This document shows, piece after piece, positions 57,880 to 64,000 of a DNA stretch of 64,000 nt (positions within the stretch are counted from its first letter, which is position 1; each line of letters begins with the position of its first letter). The notes beneath the pieces were generated by a model. The model searched no databases. It had not been told where the DNA came from and saw only the letters and a program-made list of their open reading frames with translations. Made by a program: the position numbers and the translations under genes. Where the stretch lies: positions 1 through 64,000 of the IMG/VR virus record IMGVR_UViG_3300042301_005010; one strand, given 5' to 3'. Origin of the DNA: a virus.

Positions 57880-57935
57880 GCCCTGGGCCGATGGCCCTGC
57901 CTAGCCTCCTGATGTGGCCATGAGCTGAATCAGGG

Positions 57936-58334
57936 ATGGGCGTCCGGAATACAACCCAGAGCGACGTGTATTGGAACGGCTCGCTGGTGGGCAAGATCAC
58001 GGACGTCAGTGTCTCCGTCTCCCGCGACATCCTGCCCACCACCGGAGTGGGCCAGGTCGCCAGCACCAGCACCAAGGGCATGCGCGAATCGCAGATCAGC
58101 TGCACCCTGCTCTACGACCCGGACAACGCCCCAGCGGTGTCGATGGCGAACAGCATCTGGGACGACAGCGACGATGTCGATACCCTCCGCGTTGTCACCC
58201 GCCGGGGGTCGACCCGCGGCGACTTCACCATGAATGTCCTCAGCGCCTCCCTCGGCACCCCGGTGCGCGTGCGGGAGCTCATCTCCTGCTCGATGTCGCT
58301 GACCGTCAACGGCGATATGAGCGGCCGGTTCTGA
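57936..58334 (+). CDS. Tail tube-domain-like protein, 132 aa
   Basis: Strand pattern (GSLVGKITDVSVSVSRDILP, GMRESQISCTLLYDPDNAP, LRVVTRRGSTRGDFTMNVL, LISCSMSLTVNGDMSGRF) looks like the compact beta fold of tail tube or minor tail proteins. Begins after a 56-bp gap. Function inferred from fold and place. Confidence 0.65.
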   Translation: MGVRNTTQSDVYWNGSLVGKITDVSVSVSRDILPTTGVGQVASTSTKGMRESQISCTLLYDPDNAPAVSMANSIWDDSDDVDTLRVVTRRGSTRGDFTMNVLSASLGTPVRVRELISCSMSLTVNGDMSGRF

Positions 58335-58337
58335 GCC

Positions 58338-59420
58338 ATGGCGATCGATGGCGAGATCGGCACCCTCACCCTCAGCCGCAGCTGGCCGCGGCCGGTGGTG
58401 CTCACCGATGACCTGCTTGATGCCCCCGGCAGCGTGGTGCGGCTGCGGCTAGAGGAGCCCTGCTTTCTCAACGGCGACCAGGTGCTTATCACCGCACCGC
58501 TGGGTGTGCCGTTCGATGTGCTCGGCACCGGTTACGCCAACTGTCCCGACGGCCACAGCTTCTGGGGGGATGCCGCCTCCAGTGGGCCGGCCACCCTGCA
58601 CCGCGTCGGCGCCGATCCGCCCTTTTGGGGCTCTGACGACAACGCCACCTTCTGGGACCACCCCGGCACCGTCGGACTGAGCCAGCAGGCCACCGTCTAC
58701 ATCCACCAGGATGCCCTGGAGCGCGCCACCTTCTACAGCCTCGAGGTGGGTGCGGTGAACGGCGGCGAGCTCAGCCGCCTGCCCCTTCGATTGGTGGGAT
58801 TCGATCGGCTCATCCTCAGCGTGGCCAGCGACCGCGCCGGCTATGCCGAGGCCCTGCTGGCCCTGGCCCTCACCATCCCCCGCCCTGAGGAGGTTGAGGC
58901 GGGGCTGGAGGACATCGTGCCGGCCCTGCCGCCGGTGATCCGGGACGCAGGGGCCGCGGCGAATGAGCGGGGCTGGAAGCGGCAGGCGGATCTCTCCAGC
59001 TGGGAGGTGGAGACCGACACCACGGCCCTCGACCAGGGGGCGATCGGCGAGGCCTTCGGAGCGGTCCTCGCCGGCCAGGTGCGAGGTGCCGGGAGCTTCT
59101 CTGGAGAGATCAGCAACACCTACCACCCTGGCGTCAGCCCCAGCTCCGCCATGCTCCGCCTCGACACGCTCACCAAGAAGGGGGGCACCGGCACCATCCG
59201 CCTGCTGGTGGCCGATGGGCCCCGGGGCCACTCAAACGGTGTGTGCTTTATCCGGGAGGAGTGCCTCTTCTATGAGATGGACATCCTCCTGACCAACGTG
59301 CGCCTTTCCACCCAGGCCGGCGAAACGAAGAAGATCCGTGGCCAGTTCGCTTCGATCGGCGACGTGCGCTTCGTCATCGCTGATCGGGAACATCCATTGG
59401 CAGCAATGAGCCAGCCCTAG
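58338..59420 (+). CDS. Tail/baseplate structural protein, 360 aa
   Basis: First third is a beta module (TLTLSRSWPRPVVLTDDLLD, VVRLRLEEPCFLNGDQVLIT), centre with short repeats, and the end ILLTNVRLSTQAGETKKIRG with FASIGDVRFVIADRE, typical for phage minor tail proteins that end in an OB-like or tube-like strand set. It directly precedes the terminal fibre gene. Confidence 0.65.
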   Translation: MAIDGEIGTLTLSRSWPRPVVLTDDLLDAPGSVVRLRLEEPCFLNGDQVLITAPLGVPFDVLGTGYANCPDGHSFWGDAASSGPATLHRVGADPPFWGSDDNATFWDHPGTVGLSQQATVYIHQDALERATFYSLEVGAVNGGELSRLPLRLVGFDRLILSVASDRAGYAEALLALALTIPRPEEVEAGLEDIVPALPPVIRDAGAAANERGWKRQADLSSWEVETDTTALDQGAIGEAFGAVLAGQVRGAGSFSGEISNTYHPGVSPSSAMLRLDTLTKKGGTGTIRLLVADGPRGHSNGVCFIREECLFYEMDILLTNVRLSTQAGETKKIRGQFASIGDVRFVIADREHPLAAMSQP

Positions 59421-59443
59421 CCTGACGGCAGCAGCAGCAGCAC

Positions 59444-62400
59444 ATGGCCCGGATCAGTTTTGCGAATGCCCTCGCCGGCATCCGTAACGCATTCGGACCC
59501 GGCGGGCAGCTCCGCGCCAAAGACCAGCTGGCCGCGGTGGTGGATGCCCTGCTGCAGATGGCGGGCAACGCCAACATCGCCCCGGGCAACAGCGAGCCGG
59601 CCGATCCGCTCAACAGCCCGTTCACCATCTATCTCAACCCGTACACCGGGAGTGATCGTTTCGTCGGCGGTTCTTACAACTGGTTTGAGGAACCGGGCGA
59701 GGCCAGCGATCCCTCCAAGATTGCGGCGAAGTTGAAACGCCTCGAAAACCAGCGGTTGGTTTGCGGCTACAGCAGGCAGGCGCCCTTCCGCACCATCAAC
59801 CGCGCAGCGATCGAGATCGTTGCGATGACCAGCAAGAACTTCTTCACGATCAACTCAGAAGAGGCGAACGTCGATTGCCCATCGGTGGAGCTGAGCCCGG
59901 GGACGCACATTTTCTACAACGACCCTGGCAATTCCAGCTACGCCATCCCGGTGACGGAATGGCCAGCGGCCGGCTTCGATCCGACCCCCAATCACCTGAT
60001 CGCCTTCAATCCCAACAGCGGCGGCATCGTGTTGCCCCGCTACGCCACGGCGAGCGCTCCCCTCAGCCTGCGGCAAACCACTGTCAGGCCCTCATACGTG
60101 CCGGCCGCGGCGGATGAGGCCGCCGACTACAGCAACCGGGTGGCGATCCTCAAAATCACCTCAACCAGCTACGTTTACGGGTTCACATTCCGGGATCAGT
60201 TCCGTGCCAGCAGCAGTCACCACCTGCTGGACTGCTTTCACAACGCCAGTCAGGCGGATCTGGATCAGCTATACACCAAGGTGCGCACCGCCATGGGCGG
60301 GGCCAGCAACAGCGGCAACCTCTCCAATGCTCTGGCGGTCACCCGGCCTTCCGAATGGCAGACGGTGGGACCGATCAGCGGCAACCCATCCGAGGCCTGG
60401 GACACGGTCAAGGGAGCGAGCCCGTACATCTACAACTGCTCCCTGCGCACCGAATGGGGCATGTCGGGCGTGTTCTGGGATGGCGCACGCCTGGCTGGCC
60501 TCAAAAGCCTGGTGGCGGCCCAATTCACCGGCATCAGCCAGCAACGCGACCTGAGCTGCTGGGAGATCTACCGCTCCGGCGCCTGGCGGGCCCCGGTCAA
60601 CTACCAGGAGCTGATCGACAGCGAATCCGACGACGTGCGCATGAAGCCACGCCGGATGAGCCGACACATCAGCCTGATTAACGATGCGTTCGGCCAGTTG
60701 GTGTCGATCTTTGCCATCGGCGCCGGGCGTCACCATTTGGCGGACAGCGGCGCGCAAATGGAGTTCTCCAACTCAACCTCCAATTTCGGCGGCTGCGTTG
60801 CGGTGGCCAAGGGTTACCAGAGCGCCAGCGTGGCCCTGGATAGCAACTGGAACCTGCGGCGCCTCAGGGTGGCCCGCAGCGTGGCCGATCAGACGGGCAA
60901 CATCCGCCGCATCCCGCTGGGCCTTGTCTCGGCCATATCCGGCAGCAGCATCACCCTGCAGAATCCCCTGGCCGTGGGCGCCGATCCGGCGGTGCCGGCA
61001 GTGCTGGCGGCTGGCGGTCACAGCCTGGCCGCAGGCACCTTGATCTGGATCGAGAACCCCAACGGCGTTGATTGGAGGGCCACCCTCCAAGCAAACGCCT
61101 GGAGCAGCGTCACACCCACCGCTATTGCCATCACGGCCGCCGCCGCCCAGGCCGGCACTGGTGAAGCGATCGGAACTGATGGCGGTGTCTCTCTCGCCGT
61201 CGGCCGCAGGGTCTACGTTCGTCGGCTGATTGATACCCGCTCAAGAGCGCAGCGGCAGGTAACCCTCAAGCTGGCCAACACCACCAGCGCAAGGGTGCCG
61301 CTGCGCAATTCCATCATTCAGACCCGTCCTGGCGTTGGCGGCGGTGGCATCAGCCGCGTCCTCGCCTCCGGCGGCGCCGAGGTGCTGGCCGTCACCCAAA
61401 CCAACGCCATTCCGGCGGAAGGGAGCGGGGTGGTGCTCTCGGCAGAGGTCACGCTCCGCCGTTGCTGCCCTGATGAGGTGTATGCCGCCGGGGTCTTCGT
61501 TCGCCAGGGCCAGACGGTGAAGCATGGCGGTAAGCACTACACCGCAAAGGGCACCTTCACAACCAGCGGAAGCGTGCCGAATGCTGACCTGTGGCAGCAG
61601 AGCTACGTCCAGCAGGAGAGCTCCTACAACGCCGAGGACCCCACCACGCTGGAAGGGCCGGTTCTGATCTTCGATACCGACACCGACGCTTCCAGCGATG
61701 TGACCGCTACCTGCGGGATCAACTGGAGCACCGTCTACACCGCCAGCGGCAGCGTGCGCGATCAACTGCGCAGCGCCACCGACTACCGGGGCGCCCTGGC
61801 GCTGCTGCTGGCGCTGGGGTTCACCAGCACCGCGGCCCATGCCGCCCTGGTGCCGCGCACCGAGGCAAGCCGTGATCTGGATCCAGCAAACGCCACCCAT
61901 TTCCCCACGGCTCCCAGTGGTGGTGCTGCCAGCGAACGCGCCAACTGGGCGCTGGAGTTCAGGCAGCCGTCGTTCATTCAGCTGCTGGGTCAGAACCTCA
62001 ACGGCGTGGGCTTCTGGAACTACTCCCGAGCCTTGCCTCGCGCTCGCCGCCCGCTCAGTCCCCTCAACGAGTTCAATGCCAACTTCGCCCCCGAGCAGGG
62101 CGGCCGGGTGGAGGTGAGGGGGATCAACAAGGATGGGTATGAGGTCACCAACCAGGGGCTTGTCAGTACCGACACCGGAGAGGTGGTGGCGGTCGAGGGG
62201 ATCGGCGCCGAAGGCGATCAATCGCTGCCAACCCAGTTCAATGACATAGCAGTTGAAAACCTATCAATCACCGGAACCCTTGATGTCAGCGGGGTGGTTG
62301 CACTGGATGGTGGCGAGTCGATAGCGATGCAGACCAACCGCTACGGCTTTGGCACGCTGGCACCACTGACCGAGCTGTTAAAAACTGGGGCAGCCGCCCC

Positions 62401-64000
62401 CGTGGCCACCAGTGACGCCGCGATCAACAGCATCCCTGAGCTCATCACTGTTCCCGGTCTAAATGCTTGGAAGAATGCGAATCAACTAATTAGTGCGTTG
62501 ACGGACGAGATTATCATCTATGTCAGCAGCACGGGAGTGGATCGCAGTTTGTCTGATATGATAGCATCGCCGCCAACGGCAAAAGGAGCGGCGGTTAGAA
62601 GTTTTGGCGCAGCAGCGCAGTACGCTAATTACCTGCTAGCTGGCAGCGAGGGGACGGCGGTTGTTCGGACCAGTCCTGGCTATTACTACACGACTTGCCG
62701 CTGGTCATGCAACGTAAGGTTTGAGGCATGGAATAGCACTTTTACCGCAATGCCATTCCCAGGCGACAATTTTACTTCGGCTACTATCCCGAATAACTGC
62801 TACGACGGCACAGGTTACGACAACCCAAATCTGATTCCGCAACTGATCCCTTGGCGCCTTTACCTGAATGCTGCCAATGTATCTGGAACAACTCTAGTCA
62901 GTGGAGTAGCCAGAGTAAACTCACGTTTCAGCGTATTTCCTGGGGTAATGTATTTTGAAAAATCAGTTGAATATTTTGGTGGGTTTGCTTTTCTTGGGCT
63001 AGCCGAAACAATTAGATATGTTGCAATAAACCCAAGCGAGGTTGTAAGCAATGGTCAAACAAGGGCTCAGCTTTTAGTGCTTTCGGCTGAACCGGGGCTT
63101 TCAACAGCAGCGCAGATCAATGGCTTGAACTATTCAACCAATACCTCAACAAACGTTGATCAACTTTTAAGCAGCATCAGGACAGCGACGGCTTACATAG
63201 GGTCGTTTGCGGCATTTACCGAAGGAGCCGTAATGGAAGTAAGCTCGCGGGACTTCGATTTATTCAATCTGCGGGATTGCATTTTTGGCCCTGGCCTGCC
63301 ACATCACAAGGAGTCCCAGCAAATCTTTTCTTCGCCTTACATTGACATTCGCACCGAAGTTCCAGTTGATGTTGCAAACATATACCTAAGGGGGAATACA
63401 ACCATAACAAGTGCTGGTATTGGCTGCGCAAGCCCTATTGATTCTTCCGGTATTGCTCATTACGGAGCAGCTGTTTCCGCTCCTTGGACGCATAGGCAGT
63501 TCTATCATACTTTTATTGGCACCACTTCAACTAACAAAATCAATATCAGGAAGTTAGGCGGTTTGGGCGAATTTACAGTACAAAGAACAGGCGCCGGGAC
63601 CGTAGGGGGTTTGTTTCTTGATTACTACGCTGATCTGACGGGCAAGCTGCTGCCAAACCATATCCATCTGCTTACTAATAGCACAACGCCGACCGCTCCC
63701 AATAGTTTTACTCCAGCAGCGGGCTTGGCTTACCCTGCGGCAGGGGACAATGACAGCGGACCATTTTTGGATCAGTTCATCCATGCAAAATATGGTATAA
63801 CTTTCGATTACGTCTGGTTTAATAATTATTCCCGTAACAACGCTAGACCAGTGTGGCAGGGATTTCTGGGGCGGTTTGGTTCCAACGGCCATAATAGCGT
63901 TAAAACACGAGGCGTTTTACTGGGAAATGCTCAGGGAGAGATAGAGGGAGGATGTGAAGTTTTAGCAGGCAACCGCTGGTGGTATGGGGACTCGCCTTTT
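59444..64000 (+). CDS. Giant fibre/spike structural protein, 3' end beyond window
   Basis: From the ATG at 59444 the frame stays open through 1,519 codons to the last base, ending LAGNRWWYGDSPF. The N-terminal half (IYLNPYTGSDRFVGGSYNWF, LENQRLVCGYSRQAPFRTIN, ELSPGTHIFYNDPG, PYIYNCSLRTEWGMSGVFWD) resembles large virion structural proteins of cyanophages with right-handed beta-helix repeats. The middle has VRGINKDGYEVTNQG. From about 62,400 the base composition turns AT-richer, marking an exchanged host-recognition region. Probably the main receptor-binding spike. Confidence 0.75.
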   Translation, partial: MARISFANALAGIRNAFGPGGQLRAKDQLAAVVDALLQMAGNANIAPGNSEPADPLNSPFTIYLNPYTGSDRFVGGSYNWFEEPGEASDPSKIAAKLKRLENQRLVCGYSRQAPFRTINRAAIEIVAMTSKNFFTINSEEANVDCPSVELSPGTHIFYNDPGNSSYAIPVTEWPAAGFDPTPNHLIAFNPNSGGIVLPRYATASAPLSLRQTTVRPSYVPAAADEAADYSNRVAILKITSTSYVYGFTFRDQFRASSSHHLLDCFHNASQADLDQLYTKVRTAMGGASNSGNLSNALAVTRPSEWQTVGPISGNPSEAWDTVKGASPYIYNCSLRTEWGMSGVFWDGARLAGLKSLVAAQFTGISQQRDLSCWEIYRSGAWRAPVNYQELIDSESDDVRMKPRRMSRHISLINDAFGQLVSIFAIGAGRHHLADSGAQMEFSNSTSNFGGCVAVAKGYQSASVALDSNWNLRRLRVARSVADQTGNIRRIPLGLVSAISGSSITLQNPLAVGADPAVPAVLAAGGHSLAAGTLIWIENPNGVDWRATLQANAWSSVTPTAIAITAAAAQAGTGEAIGTDGGVSLAVGRRVYVRRLIDTRSRAQRQVTLKLANTTSARVPLRNSIIQTRPGVGGGGISRVLASGGAEVLAVTQTNAIPAEGSGVVLSAEVTLRRCCPDEVYAAGVFVRQGQTVKHGGKHYTAKGTFTTSGSVPNADLWQQSYVQQESSYNAEDPTTLEGPVLIFDTDTDASSDVTATCGINWSTVYTASGSVRDQLRSATDYRGALALLLALGFTSTAAHAALVPRTEASRDLDPANATHFPTAPSGGAASERANWALEFRQPSFIQLLGQNLNGVGFWNYSRALPRARRPLSPLNEFNANFAPEQGGRVEVRGINKDGYEVTNQGLVSTDTGEVVAVEGIGAEGDQSLPTQFNDIAVENLSITGTLDVSGVVALDGGESIAMQTNRYGFGTLAPLTELLKTGAAAPVATSDAAINSIPELITVPGLNAWKNANQLISALTDEIIIYVSSTGVDRSLSDMIASPPTAKGAAVRSFGAAAQYANYLLAGSEGTAVVRTSPGYYYTTCRWSCNVRFEAWNSTFTAMPFPGDNFTSATIPNNCYDGTGYDNPNLIPQLIPWRLYLNAANVSGTTLVSGVARVNSRFSVFPGVMYFEKSVEYFGGFAFLGLAETIRYVAINPSEVVSNGQTRAQLLVLSAEPGLSTAAQINGLNYSTNTSTNVDQLLSSIRTATAYIGSFAAFTEGAVMEVSSRDFDLFNLRDCIFGPGLPHHKESQQIFSSPYIDIRTEVPVDVANIYLRGNTTITSAGIGCASPIDSSGIAHYGAAVSAPWTHRQFYHTFIGTTSTNKINIRKLGGLGEFTVQRTGAGTVGGLFLDYYADLTGKLLPNHIHLLTNSTTPTAPNSFTPAAGLAYPAAGDNDSGPFLDQFIHAKYGITFDYVWFNNYSRNNARPVWQGFLGRFGSNGHNSVKTRGVLLGNAQGEIEGGCEVLAGNRWWYGDSPF

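Overview
The window reads as one continuous temperate-phage genome segment with a siphovirus-like long tail, either a prophage or a free phage contig. It is GC-rich (about two thirds G+C by eye), densely packed, and joined by many ATGA and TGATG start/stop overlaps. I see no clear host housekeeping gene, no rRNA and no tRNA. A cyanobacterial host of the high-GC Synechococcus/Cyanobium kind is my inference. It rests on the truncated structural gene at the right edge, whose N-terminal half resembles large structural proteins of cyanophages, and on the general character of the hypothetical genes. The sequence alone does not prove it.

Layout. 1-6,010 (minus strand) is an early/recombination operon: an unknown 304-residue protein, an ERF single-strand annealing protein, a DUF2303 protein, a PD-(D/E)XK-type endonuclease, and small zinc-ribbon proteins running off the left edge. 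6,390-11,190 (plus) starts with a winged-helix replication-type protein, followed by small coupled genes, a nuclease-fold protein that appears to lack its active site, a MazG-like pyrophosphohydrolase and a truncated PolX-type nucleotidyltransferase. 12,128-15,681 is the packaging module: ParB-like protein, multi-HTH protein, terminase small and large subunits. 17,385-19,347 (minus) is a regulatory cassette holding a phage-borne sigma-70-family factor and a LexA-type DNA-binding domain without a peptidase. 19,385-24,859 carries the portal, a polyvalent protein with a zincin-like LPD1 domain, and a MuF-type minor head protein.

26,246-29,136 is the lysogeny region: tyrosine integrase, a helix-turn-helix excisionase-like gene, an ASCH protein, a small gene broken by a 17-bp tandem duplication, and a perfect palindrome plus three 10-mer repeats in front of the integrase. 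29,238-33,597 is a first adhesin cluster. 33,594-37,028 is an 1,144-residue polyvalent protein with a ParB-like domain. 37,481-43,894 holds the head and connector genes (DUF2213 protease/scaffold, decoration protein, DUF2184 major capsid, DUF4054, neck proteins, major tail protein). Two secreted-protein genes and a KilA-N gene interrupt the late region. 46,623-59,420 holds the tail assembly chaperone pair with a lambda-type GGGAAAG frameshift site, a 1,721-residue tape measure with cell-wall-hydrolase domains, NlpC/P60, the J-like tip protein and distal tail proteins. A giant fibre/spike gene begins at 59,444 and is still open at 64,000.

How the parts fit: the left operon and the replication genes copy and recombine DNA. 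ParB-like protein and terminase package it into a DUF2184 capsid through the portal. The two polyvalent proteins share an unusual four-cysteine module and are candidates for proteins ejected with the DNA. The sigma factor may direct host RNA polymerase to phage promoters. The strongest unusual signals are: (1) a 78-bp piece of the ERF gene copied into the neighbouring DUF2303 gene between perfect 18-bp direct repeats; (2) the four-cysteine module occurring three times in the two polyvalent proteins; (3) a 144-bp portal fragment in a small upstream ORF; (4) the sigma/LexA-HTH cassette; and (5) many copies of the palindrome GCCGCGGC.
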